From Crocinitomicaceae bacterium (lineage in GTDB: Bacteria > Bacteroidota > Bacteroidia > Flavobacteriales_D > Crocinitomicaceae), in contig JAQXBM010000001.1 in NCBI GenBank assembly GCA_029252405.1, positions 1-64,000 on the forward strand: a stretch of DNA of 64,000 bases. The letters run 5' to 3'. This document shows, one piece after another, positions 16,942 through 25,605 of the stretch (positions are counted from its first letter, which is position 1; every line of letters begins with the position of its first letter). Both the position numbers and the translations under genes were made by a program. A model generated the notes under the pieces. The model saw only the letters and a program-made list of their open reading frames with translations, was not told where the DNA came from and searched no databases.

Positions 16942-19900
16942 TTATCGCGCCAAGGTGACGTTTCCTGTGATGATTGATTCTAGATCATCTACACATGTCA
17001 CTTTCAAGTAATAATCATACGTATCAGGATCGAGTGGTTTCCCTCTGAATGTACCGTCCCATCCTTGCAAGCGATCAAACGATTCGAATACTAACTCACC
17101 CCAACGATCGTAAACTCGGAAGATCATGTCTTTGATCAATGCACCTCGCACAAACAAAACATCATTTTCCTGATCTCCATTTGGCGTAAACATGTTTGGA
17201 ATAAATATGAAGGGATCACCACAAATGAATCCAAAGGTTTTTACAAACACAGTGTCCGATTTCGTGCAGATTCCGTCGGTGACGCTCAAGGTGTAAATCG
17301 TTGATTCCTCTACGTATGCGTTGGTCGATTGAGCATTCGGATTTGTCACCCCTTCCGTTGGGGTCCATGAATAGGCATAACCATTTGGTTCTCCTATTAA
17401 CGTGACATTCGATCCTTCTGCGACCAAGTATTCCGTGGCACTCGCCTGAACCAAACCAGTTGGAATATCTCCCACAAATATCTCAATTGAATCTTCCACA
17501 ATACATCCTGTCGCTGTCGAAGCGGTTACATAGACGAATTGCGCAGTGAAGGGTTGAACGTTGATCGTACTTCCAGTATTACTTCCCACAATAACCGAAT
17601 CGGGCGCCCAATCAAATGTAAACGTGATGGCTGGATTGGTGCTTGCGGCGGTCAAAGCAGTTATATCGCCTGCACAAATAGAATCCGTGCCGGTAATCAG
17701 CAAAGACGATCCAATAAAGTCTATGACGACACTGTCCACCAACGAACAGCCATTATTACTCGCCTCTACGTAATAAGTTATCGGTCCTGACGGGGTAATG
17801 TTGAGCGTTGAGTCAAGGACTGAAGTATTCAAGGTATCAGTAAAGTTGATATTCGTCGACCAAATAAAGTTATCGGCTGTGCCATTCGTAAACGCCGTCA
17901 AATCGAGGGGGATCGGTTGACATAATTCTTGATCGACGGTGACGTCCAGTTCTAAAGAATCGTACACATTGATAATGAGCTGGGCGGTATCGGTTAATAA
18001 GCAAATACTATCAGTAACAACTAAAAGTACTTCGTAAACACCTGCAGTATCGTAGGTAATTGTTGGCTCAAAAATCGTCGTGCTCGTCGTTCCATCTCCA
18101 AAAATCCATTGGTACGAATCTGAATCCGTTGAGAAGTTATCGAAGGTTACAGTGAAGGGTGCGCAGCCGATCGTGTTATCAGCTGTGAACTCTGCATCCG
18201 GAATCAACTCGAAATCAAATTTAAAAACGAGGTTGTTACAATTATTACTCAAGTTGGTATCGGACCAAGCGTTTGGACTGGTTGGGAAATCACTCCATGT
18301 TTGACCGTTATTTAGACATCCACCACAAACGGATTGATAAACCACACCATTTTTATCAAATCGAGAAGTTCCTCCATCGACATGCTCATTGGCCTGATCT
18401 CCTCCAATGTATGAACCGTAAAGCGGATCTGGGCCGCCAAAATCGCGTTCTATTACCAGCAAGTAAAAATCAAATCCATTAGGTGAAGTTCCTTGAAAAG
18501 CGTCTGGTGTGACAGGCATACCTCCAAGCTGCACAGGCTGTAGAATATTGGCACCCCACCCAGAAATGTACATGTTCCCGCAAATGTCAACTAAGAAAGC
18601 CGCTGGTGAAATATCAATTGTCGGTGTACCATTTCCAAAGACTGTAGAATTCAATGGTGTAGAAAGTGTAGGATCTAATTTCACGACGAATTGACTACTC
18701 CCAGGATTAACGAAGCCCGTGTTAATTACTGGAAAAGTTCCGCCTGTTGATTGCCCCAATACAAAGACGTTATCATTTCTATCTATCTCCACAAAAAAGG
18801 CTTGATCGTAGTTTACCGTTCCTAAGTAACTTCCGTTGGTTAAGGTAGAACCGTTAGTACTCAATTTTGCCACGAAACCATCAGTCTTTCCTCCATTGTA
18901 CGCGGCTTGCCAACCACTTCCCATCCCGGGAAGGTTGGAAGAACAAGTTCCTCCAGCGAAAACAATGTTATATGAAGAATCAATCTTGACAGAATAGCAT
19001 GCATCGTTTTCCGTCCCACCGTAATAGCTTGACCATTGCAATGCTCCCAAATCAGATGAGAGTTTAAAAATTACCCCATCTTGCTTTCCAGCATTTATTG
19101 TTTGGAATGCATTTAACACAGGGAAATTTGTTGAACGTGTACACGAGGCCACTAAGCAATTGCCCAATGAATCAAGCATAATTTCACCACGGAATTGATC
19201 TCCATAGTTCGTTGTAAGCGAATCGTAAGCGGCAACACTGTTATATGATCCTGAGGAAACTTTATAATTCACGCCGTCATTTTCCGAACCACCCATGTAG
19301 GTAGAACCCAATAAATTTTGCCCATTCGCGCTAAACTTCGCAACAAAGATGTCAGTTCCATCGTTGTGGAAATTGGTTCCATTAAAATCGACAGATAACG
19401 TAGTTCCTCCTCCAAAAGTTGATTGATATCCACCTTGTATGGGGAAATCGTTGGCAGACGTCACTCCATAGAGATATACATTGTTGATTTGGTCACAAAT
19501 CAAACTATGGGCGGTTTCCGTTCCTTGCGTGTCATCACCACCTCCAACGAATGTCGTCCAGATCATATCCGTTCCATCTGCAGAATACTTCGAAATAAAG
19601 GCGTCTGTTGTAATTGAATTCCCAACATTCACCACGGTAAAATTGGAAGTAACATCATACGCCAAAGGGTCCGGAGTGGGATAATTGTTCCCATAGATGA
19701 TCCCTCCTGAATAGGCAGTACCATCGTAACCGTAGGTCGCCGTCATTCCAAAGTTATCAGTAGGTGATCCGCAATAAGTTGCAAATACCAAGACTGGATC
19801 AATAATCAACGGCGCATAATTTTTGTACTCGCCAAGATCAAATTCAACGCGCTCGTTTCTTACAACGAATTGACAATCGACCTCAACAATTTTACCATTT

Positions 19901-20529
19901 ACAATTTGATACGCGTATGGCTTTTTCTCGATAACGTCTCCGAGCTCTGTTCGAATAATCAAATCTCCATCCTCTTCAACCCAAACTGCCTTCTGGCCTG
20001 CGTAGGCTAAAGAAATGATTGAGGGATCAACTCCCGCAGCCACATGAAATTCGTATTTAAGTTCTTCCTGTTGTTCGATCAGTTTTAAATCAATCCCATC
20101 GTAGAAATTCTCCAATGTCGCTTCTCCGTATCCATGAATATTCGAGGCCCACTTTGACTTATCATTACCAAGAAAATAGTTGTAGTACGTATTCGTTGCG
20201 TGCTCCTTTTTGATCGACGTAACTTTGTTTGATCCAGGGAAATTAAGGTGCAATAATGTTTGATCAAACGTCGATACATCCACCCCGTCTTTTGGACTGG
20301 CATGATTCTCCTGCAAGCGCGAAAAATCTTGTAAATGAAACATCATTTTTCCTTGCTCAACCCACAAGTTTCCACCTTGAAACTTTGTCTTAAAAAGTAC
20401 GTTTTCGCCCCACTGCCCCTTATTCTCGATGAAAGAATGATGGATCGAGTGATCATGACGCACTTCTTGAGCGCTTCCGAAAAACGAAATCAGCAGAAAA
20501 CAAAAAAGGAAGTGAATATTTTTTCTCAT
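16942..20529 (-). CDS. Large secreted T9SS type B protein with DUF7948, SBBP repeats and PKD domain
   Basis: A 1195-residue surface protein. It has a signal peptide, an N-terminal module with HSFIENKGQWGENVLFK (DUF7948-like, about 30-250), several beta-propeller SBBP-type repeats (TTFVGGGDD, STYMGGSEND, SSYYGGTEND, GSYIGGDQ), a PKD domain (about 790-870, YQWIFGDGT), immunoglobulin-like stretches and a gliding-motility-type C-terminus (IPNMFTPNGDQENDV, VYDRWGELVFES, GWDG, YDYYLKV). It is exported by T9SS and kept at the cell surface. Role probably adhesion; no catalytic motif. Starts 98 nt from the divergent nitronate monooxygenase-like gene. Confidence 0.92.
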   Translation of the reverse strand: MRKNIHFLFCFLLISFFGSAQEVRHDHSIHHSFIENKGQWGENVLFKTKFQGGNLWVEQGKMMFHLQDFSRLQENHASPKDGVDVSTFDQTLLHLNFPGSNKVTSIKKEHATNTYYNYFLGNDKSKWASNIHGYGEATLENFYDGIDLKLIEQQEELKYEFHVAAGVDPSIISLAYAGQKAVWVEEDGDLIIRTELGDVIEKKPYAYQIVNGKIVEVDCQFVVRNERVEFDLGEYKNYAPLIIDPVLVFATYCGSPTDNFGMTATYGYDGTAYSGGIIYGNNYPTPDPLAYDVTSNFTVVNVGNSITTDAFISKYSADGTDMIWTTFVGGGDDTQGTETAHSLICDQINNVYLYGVTSANDFPIQGGYQSTFGGGTTLSVDFNGTNFHNDGTDIFVAKFSANGQNLLGSTYMGGSENDGVNYKVSSGSYNSVAAYDSLTTNYGDQFRGEIMLDSLGNCLVASCTRSTNFPVLNAFQTINAGKQDGVIFKLSSDLGALQWSSYYGGTENDACYSVKIDSSYNIVFAGGTCSSNLPGMGSGWQAAYNGGKTDGFVAKLSTNGSTLTNGSYLGTVNYDQAFFVEIDRNDNVFVLGQSTGGTFPVINTGFVNPGSSQFVVKLDPTLSTPLNSTVFGNGTPTIDISPAAFLVDICGNMYISGWGANILQPVQLGGMPVTPDAFQGTSPNGFDFYLLVIERDFGGPDPLYGSYIGGDQANEHVDGGTSRFDKNGVVYQSVCGGCLNNGQTWSDFPTSPNAWSDTNLSNNCNNLVFKFDFELIPDAEFTADNTIGCAPFTVTFDNFSTDSDSYQWIFGDGTTSTTIFEPTITYDTAGVYEVLLVVTDSICLLTDTAQLIINVYDSLELDVTVDQELCQPIPLDLTAFTNGTADNFIWSTNINFTDTLNTSVLDSTLNITPSGPITYYVEASNNGCSLVDSVVIDFIGSSLLITGTDSICAGDITALTAASTNPAITFTFDWAPDSVIVGSNTGSTINVQPFTAQFVYVTASTATGCIVEDSIEIFVGDIPTGLVQASATEYLVAEGSNVTLIGEPNGYAYSWTPTEGVTNPNAQSTNAYVEESTIYTLSVTDGICTKSDTVFVKTFGFICGDPFIFIPNMFTPNGDQENDVLFVRGALIKDMIFRVYDRWGELVFESFDRLQGWDGTFRGKPLDPDTYDYYLKVTCVDDLESIITGNVTLAR

Positions 20530-20627
20530 TGGGTAAAAGCTGTCTCCAAGATATCAATTTAAAGCTAAGACGACAAAAAACGGGGCGAAGTTTCACGAAA
20601 ACTGTACTTTTGATAAGATCGACAATT

Positions 20628-21581
20628 ATGGAAAATCGGATTACCTCTTTATTTAATATTGACTACCCAATTATTCAGGCCGGAATGATCTGGTGCTCAG
20701 GTTGGGAACTGGCTTCGGCTGTTTCTAACGCTGGTGGATTGGGGATTATTGGCTCAGGATCAATGTATCCTGAAGTACTGGATGAACACGTTCAAAAATG
20801 CAAAGTCGCAACGGATAAACCATTTGCGGTGAATTTGCCAATGCTCTATCCAGATATTGATAAGCACATTGAGACGATCATCAAGCATAAAGTTCCCATT
20901 GTTTTTACCTCAGCAGGTAATCCAAAAACATGGACGCAGCATTTGAAGGATCATGGAATTACTGTTGTACATGTTGTTTCCAGTTTGAAATTTGCTTTGA
21001 AAGCGCAAGCTGCAGGAGTTGATGCCATTGTTGCTGAAGGTTTTGAAGCTGGAGGACATAACGGCCGCGATGAAACAACAACGCTTTGTCTTATCCCAAT
21101 GGTGGCGAAGGAATTGAACATTCCGCTAATTGCTGCTGGAGGAATCGGAACAGGAAGAACCATGTTGGCTGCCATGAATCTCGGAGCTGACGCCGTTCAA
21201 ATAGGAAGTCGATTTGTGGCTTCACTTGAGTCTAGCGCTCACGAAAATTTCAAGAAAACCGTTGTTGAAGCCAAAGAAGGCGATACGCAATTGACCTTGA
21301 AAGAATTGACACCAGTCCGATTGATTAAAAATCCATTTTACAAACAAGTTCACGACGCCTACGAAAGCGGTGCAAGTCCAGAAGAGCTCAAGGAACTTTT
21401 GGGTCGAGGGCGTGCGAAAAAAGGTATGTTCGAAGGAGATCTCACCGAAGGTGAATTGGAAATCGGACAAATCTCAGGAATGATAGATCAAATCTTACCA
21501 GCTAAGGAAATCGTAGCTGAAATACTTTCAGAATACTCATCGGCACTGCAAGAACAAAGCAGTCCAAAATTCAACTTTTAA
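20628..21581 (+). CDS. Nitronate monooxygenase-like FMN enzyme, second copy
   Basis: The start is the ATG at 20628 (317 aa); the open frame back to 20529 is polar and lies in the divergent promoter region. The protein shares the TIM-barrel layout of the 3993-4967 protein but is only distantly related. N-terminal YPIIQAGMIWCSGWELASA, then EGFEAGGHNG with the conserved His at about residue 144, and PLIAAGGIGTGR with GADAVQIGSRF for phosphate binding. The last 60 residues carry Gly-Arg-rich LLGRGRAKKGMFEGD. A TACTTTTG box (20605-20612) sits 15 nt before the ATG. It is followed by two M16 peptidases with a 1-nt overlap. Confidence 0.92.
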   Translation: MENRITSLFNIDYPIIQAGMIWCSGWELASAVSNAGGLGIIGSGSMYPEVLDEHVQKCKVATDKPFAVNLPMLYPDIDKHIETIIKHKVPIVFTSAGNPKTWTQHLKDHGITVVHVVSSLKFALKAQAAGVDAIVAEGFEAGGHNGRDETTTLCLIPMVAKELNIPLIAAGGIGTGRTMLAAMNLGADAVQIGSRFVASLESSAHENFKKTVVEAKEGDTQLTLKELTPVRLIKNPFYKQVHDAYESGASPEELKELLGRGRAKKGMFEGDLTEGELEIGQISGMIDQILPAKEIVAEILSEYSSALQEQSSPKFNF

Positions 21582-22825
21582 TGATTCAATTTGATCGATT
21601 TAAACTCGATAATGGATTAACTGTCCTATTCCATAAGGACACCACGACGCCAATGGCAGTGGTCAATATTCTATACAATGTTGGCGCGCGCGATGAGTCG
21701 GAAGATAAAACAGGGTTCGCCCATTTATTCGAACATTTGATGTTTGGAGGATCTGTGAACATTCCTGAATTCGATACGCCACTTCAACTCGCAGGAGGAG
21801 AAAACAACGCGTTTACGTCCAACGATATCACGAACTATTACGACGTTTTGCCCGTCAACAATATTGAGACGGCATTGTGGTTAGAAAGTGACAGAATGCT
21901 CTCGCTTGCCTTCACACCAAAAAGTTTGGAAGTTCAACGATCAGTAGTGATTGAAGAGTTCAAGCAACGCTATTTGAATCAACCATATGGTGATGTTTGG
22001 TTGGAACTTCGTCCGGAAGTATACAAAATTCACCCGTACAAATGGGCGACAATTGGTAAAGAAATCAAACACATTGAGGAAGCCACAATGGAAGATGTGA
22101 AAGGCTTTTTCAATAAATTCTATCACCCTGCTAATGCCATTTTGTGCATTGGAGGTAATTTGGAGTTGGATGAAGTGAAGCGTCTCACGACAAAGTGGTT
22201 TGGCGATATTCCTGCAGGAGAAATCAACAAAAGAGATTTACCCAAAGAGCCCAAGCAAACTGAATTCCGCGAGAAAACGATCGAGCGCGCAGTTCCAACG
22301 GACGCATTTTACTATGCTTTTAGAATGGAAGATCGTTTGCATCCTGATTATCTCGTTTACGACACCTTATCGGATATTTTAGGCCGAGATAAGTCTTCAA
22401 GATTGTACAAATCATTGAAAAAAGAACTGGGATTGGTTTCCAATATCAGCGCTTATGTCACTGGTTCGATTGATAGCGGATTACTCATCATCTCTGGAAA
22501 ATTAAATGATGGCGTTACCTTCGATCAACTTGACGAAGCTTTCTGGAAGGAATTGGATAAACTCTTGAATTCAAAAGTTTCAGACGAAGAATTGAGTCGT
22601 ATCATGGTCAAAATCAGAACATCGAATGAATTCCAGCATCAAGCTGTTCTCAACAGAGCCATGGCTTTGTGCATGAATGAATTGTTAGGTGATGCTGATA
22701 TGATCAATCACGAATCGGAGAAATACGCTGCCATTACCGCAGATGATCTTCAGCGCGTAGCCGCCTCAACCTTGATCAAAACGAATTGTACACTGTTAAA
22801 TGTAAAAGCCAGCCATGCCGAATAG
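21581..22825 (+). CDS. M16 zinc metallopeptidase, catalytic subunit
   Basis: 414 residues. The inverted zinc motif HLFEH is at residues 48-52 (FAHLFEHLMFGG), and the third ligand Glu is in VVIEEFKQRY near 125. No signal peptide is seen: the protein begins MIQFDRFKLDNG. Together with the next gene it makes a heterodimeric M16B-type peptidase with one active and one inactive chain. ATG overlaps the previous stop (TAATG), and the next gene begins 11 nt before this one ends, so the three are an operon. Confidence 0.93.
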   Translation: MIQFDRFKLDNGLTVLFHKDTTTPMAVVNILYNVGARDESEDKTGFAHLFEHLMFGGSVNIPEFDTPLQLAGGENNAFTSNDITNYYDVLPVNNIETALWLESDRMLSLAFTPKSLEVQRSVVIEEFKQRYLNQPYGDVWLELRPEVYKIHPYKWATIGKEIKHIEEATMEDVKGFFNKFYHPANAILCIGGNLELDEVKRLTTKWFGDIPAGEINKRDLPKEPKQTEFREKTIERAVPTDAFYYAFRMEDRLHPDYLVYDTLSDILGRDKSSRLYKSLKKELGLVSNISAYVTGSIDSGLLIISGKLNDGVTFDQLDEAFWKELDKLLNSKVSDEELSRIMVKIRTSNEFQHQAVLNRAMALCMNELLGDADMINHESEKYAAITADDLQRVAASTLIKTNCTLLNVKASHAE

Positions 22826-24074
22826 AAATTTACAACCCGAATTGGTGGCGATCGACGCGATTGACTTTGTAGCACCGAAAAAATACGACCTCTCCCCGAC
22901 TGTTCCTCTGTATCACATGAAGGAAGTTCAGAATGAAACATCGCGTTTTGATCTGTATTTTGATGCTGGAAATTGTCGCGGTGAAAAGGGAACACCTGGA
23001 TTTACGAACGGATTATTGCTTTCAGGAACGCCGACTAAAACATCGGTTCAAATTCAAGAGGAAATCAATTCACTTGGAGGATTTTTGGAATCTGGTGTGT
23101 CTGTGGAAAATGCGACGGTTTCCATGTATTGCCTGCGCGAGAACCTCAAAAGTATTCTGAATACCATTTTAGACGCAATCAAACATGTCGATTTCAAAGA
23201 AGATGAAATCAAGGAATTGTGCGCTGATCGTAAGCAAAAGTGGCGCATCAATCAAGAGAAAGTGGCAACGCGCGCTCAACAAGAGTTTCGATCAAAGTTG
23301 TTCTCAAGCAATGACCGTTACGCAATCACACTTGAGGAAAAAGATTTCGATAATGTTCAGCAATCGGACTTAAAAGAATTCCATGAAAAGTTCTATTTAC
23401 AAGGACTGACAAAGGTTGTCATTGTTGGGAATTTTGAGGAAGAAACGATTCTTGAAATCGCTGAATACTTCAACCAATTTTTGGCTTCAGAAATTGGCGA
23501 TTTTGATCCGAACGTTTTGCATGAACCAGGGATTCAGAAAATTGATAAAGAAGGAGCCTTGCAAACGGCCATTCGTGCTGGAAGAATGCTCTTCAATAAA
23601 AACCACCCTGACTACCTCGATTTCTTATTTGTGAACACCATTTTGGGAGATTATTTTGGAAGTCGATTGATGGCGAATATTCGAGAAGACAAAGGTTATA
23701 CCTACGGTATCGGATCGATGGTGGCTGAACTTGATGGAACTGGTTATTTCTTAATGGCAACTGAAGTTGGTAAAGAAGTGCGTGATGAAACCTTGAAGGA
23801 AATTCAATTTGAATTGACGCGTTTACAAACAGAACTCGTTCCTGAAGATGAAATGCAGTTGGTTCGAAATTACGTGCTTGGGCAATTACTCAAAAGTGCT
23901 GATGGAGCCTACGCAATGACGGATTTATTTTTGAGTGCTGAGCTTCATGGCAAGACATTGGATTTTTACAATGACGCCATTAAATCCATTCATGGAATTA
24001 CACCTGAGCGTGTTCAAGAATTGGCGAAGAAGTACTTGAAATGGGAATATATGGCAGTTGTGGCTGTGGGGTAG
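22815..24074 (+). CDS. M16 family non-catalytic partner subunit
   Basis: 419 residues. The position of the HxxEH motif holds FTNGLLLSGT, so the zinc ligands are absent; the fold is kept, and the C-terminal half has the family arginine/tyrosine segment IREDKGYTYGIGS, which in M16B dimers contacts substrate in the partner's active site. It overlaps the catalytic subunit by 11 nt. Function: degrades peptides; location uncertain because no export signal is visible in either chain. Confidence 0.93.
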   Translation: MPNRNLQPELVAIDAIDFVAPKKYDLSPTVPLYHMKEVQNETSRFDLYFDAGNCRGEKGTPGFTNGLLLSGTPTKTSVQIQEEINSLGGFLESGVSVENATVSMYCLRENLKSILNTILDAIKHVDFKEDEIKELCADRKQKWRINQEKVATRAQQEFRSKLFSSNDRYAITLEEKDFDNVQQSDLKEFHEKFYLQGLTKVVIVGNFEEETILEIAEYFNQFLASEIGDFDPNVLHEPGIQKIDKEGALQTAIRAGRMLFNKNHPDYLDFLFVNTILGDYFGSRLMANIREDKGYTYGIGSMVAELDGTGYFLMATEVGKEVRDETLKEIQFELTRLQTELVPEDEMQLVRNYVLGQLLKSADGAYAMTDLFLSAELHGKTLDFYNDAIKSIHGITPERVQELAKKYLKWEYMAVVAVG

Positions 24075-24077
24075 ATC

Positions 24078-24112
24078 GATTTTCCGATTATCTGATTTTC
24101 CGATCTTCCGAT
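24078..24112. repeat. Short direct repeats 5' of the beta-helix lipoprotein gene
   Basis: The 11-mer GATTTTCCGAT occurs at 24078-24088 and 24094-24104 (period 16), with a shorter CTTCCGAT at 24105-24112. A similar period-16 element sits on the other flank of the next gene (25492-25519). Confidence 0.7.
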
Positions 24113-24182
24113 TGGTTGAAATTTAATGGAGCGTTAACACTGAATTCACTCGAATTGTTTGATTACACTGTACTTTTAGTGT

Positions 24183-25460
24183 ATGAAAATGCGCTTACTG
24201 ATATTCGTTGTACTAATCGCGGCTCTCGCTCAATCATGTAGAAAAAAAGGATGCACAAATCCTACAGCTCCTAATTACGATGAATCTGCGACCAAAGACG
24301 ATGGTTCATGTGAACCGGAAATAATCATTTGCTTCGATCCATTCTGGCGTTCAGGAGTTTTAACTTCAGACGAGACCTGGACAGCTGATCATATTTATCA
24401 TATCGCTGGAAAATTGATCGTTTCTTCTGGGGTTACCTTGACCATTCAACCAGGCACTATCATCAAAGCTCAGGAAGGAACAGGAACCTTAGCGTCGATG
24501 ATTATCGTTGAGCGCGGAGGAAAAATTCACGCGGAAGGAACAGCTCAATCTCCTATAATCTTCACTTCGGTATTGGACAACATCGAAATTGGTCAATTGT
24601 CAGGAACCAATCTTACAGAAGATGATAAAGGATTGTGGGGTGGAATAGCAATTATGGGGAATGCCCCTGTATCCTCAGTAGACGGCGATACCTACTCGAT
24701 GTTACCAGGGCTTCCAACAGGTGAACAATATCTAGCTTATGGAGGAACCGACCTCACAGATGATTCAGGAATCTTCAAATACGTTTCTATTCGACATGCC
24801 GGAGCATTGATTGGAGCTGGAAATGAAATTAATGGCCTGTCGCTCGGAGGAGTTGGATCCAACACATTAATTGACCACGTGGAAATTGTTGCGTGTCAAA
24901 ATGACGGGATTCAGATTCTTGGAGGAACAGTGGATGTGTCAAATGCCATCGTAGGGTTTGCCAAAGATGACGGCTTGGAATCAAGTGAAAACTTCGATGG
25001 TTCGATCACGAATGCGGTCGTTCTGTGCGACGACAATAGCGATAAGGGCATAGACATGAAAGGACCAAGCGGTGTAACGTACACGAATGGAACTGCCGAT
25101 TTAAGCAGCATTTCGATTCTTCATTTCCAATCAGGAACAGTATTGTCACAATTTAGAGATGAAGTAAAAGGAACGATTACCGATGTCAATTTCGGTGGAG
25201 ATGTGCGCATCACGGCTAATTACGAAAGTGATTGCCTGACTGCTCTGCCAGGTGCGCTGAACAATCTGATCGGCTCAAATCCTTTGCTATTCTTCTCAAA
25301 TAGCGAACGAGACGCGCTAAATCTAGAAGGATCGGGTTGCTCAATTCCATCCTCAGACCAGTCTGCAGCGGAATCTGCATTTCCATCAACAGCGACTTCT
25401 GGAGCGGATATTTCCACTTTTGAAAATTGGACTTGGCTGAGCGTAAATGGAAAGCTATAA
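24183..25460 (+). CDS. Surface lipoprotein with Cys-rich N-terminus and beta-helix-like repeats
   Basis: 425 residues. The signal ends in a lipobox (AALAQSC), so the protein is lipid-anchored. It is followed at once by a short GCTNPTAPNYDESATKDDGSC module, a motif often found in Bacteroidota surface proteins. The main body has the GKLIVSSGVTLTIQPGT ... GGKIHAEGTAQSPIIFTS pattern and later GGVGSNTLIDHVEIVACQNDGI, typical of right-handed parallel beta-helices. No T9SS sorting domain at the C-terminus, in keeping with lipid anchoring. Function unknown; related proteins are often annotated only as T9SS-associated or hypothetical. Confidence 0.88.
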   Translation: MKMRLLIFVVLIAALAQSCRKKGCTNPTAPNYDESATKDDGSCEPEIIICFDPFWRSGVLTSDETWTADHIYHIAGKLIVSSGVTLTIQPGTIIKAQEGTGTLASMIIVERGGKIHAEGTAQSPIIFTSVLDNIEIGQLSGTNLTEDDKGLWGGIAIMGNAPVSSVDGDTYSMLPGLPTGEQYLAYGGTDLTDDSGIFKYVSIRHAGALIGAGNEINGLSLGGVGSNTLIDHVEIVACQNDGIQILGGTVDVSNAIVGFAKDDGLESSENFDGSITNAVVLCDDNSDKGIDMKGPSGVTYTNGTADLSSISILHFQSGTVLSQFRDEVKGTITDVNFGGDVRITANYESDCLTALPGALNNLIGSNPLLFFSNSERDALNLEGSGCSIPSSDQSAAESAFPSTATSGADISTFENWTWLSVNGKL

Positions 25461-25491
25461 GTCCAACATTTGGGCAAAAAAGTAACAGGAA

Positions 25492-25519
25492 ATCTGATCA
25501 TTTAACCATCTGATCATTT
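25492..25519. repeat. Direct repeat ATCTGATCATTT, 2 copies, period 16
   Basis: ATCTGATCATTT at 25492-25503 and again at 25508-25519, just after the lipoprotein gene and before the 25606 gene. It mirrors the repeat on the 5' flank of that gene in period and partly in sequence (TCTGAT-x). Confidence 0.7.
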
Positions 25520-25605
25520 TGCCGTCAGATAATCACCGAAAATCGCAACCAAATAGCGAATATTTCGTCTTCATACTACGTATGGGTATTTTTCGTTATA
25601 CGATT

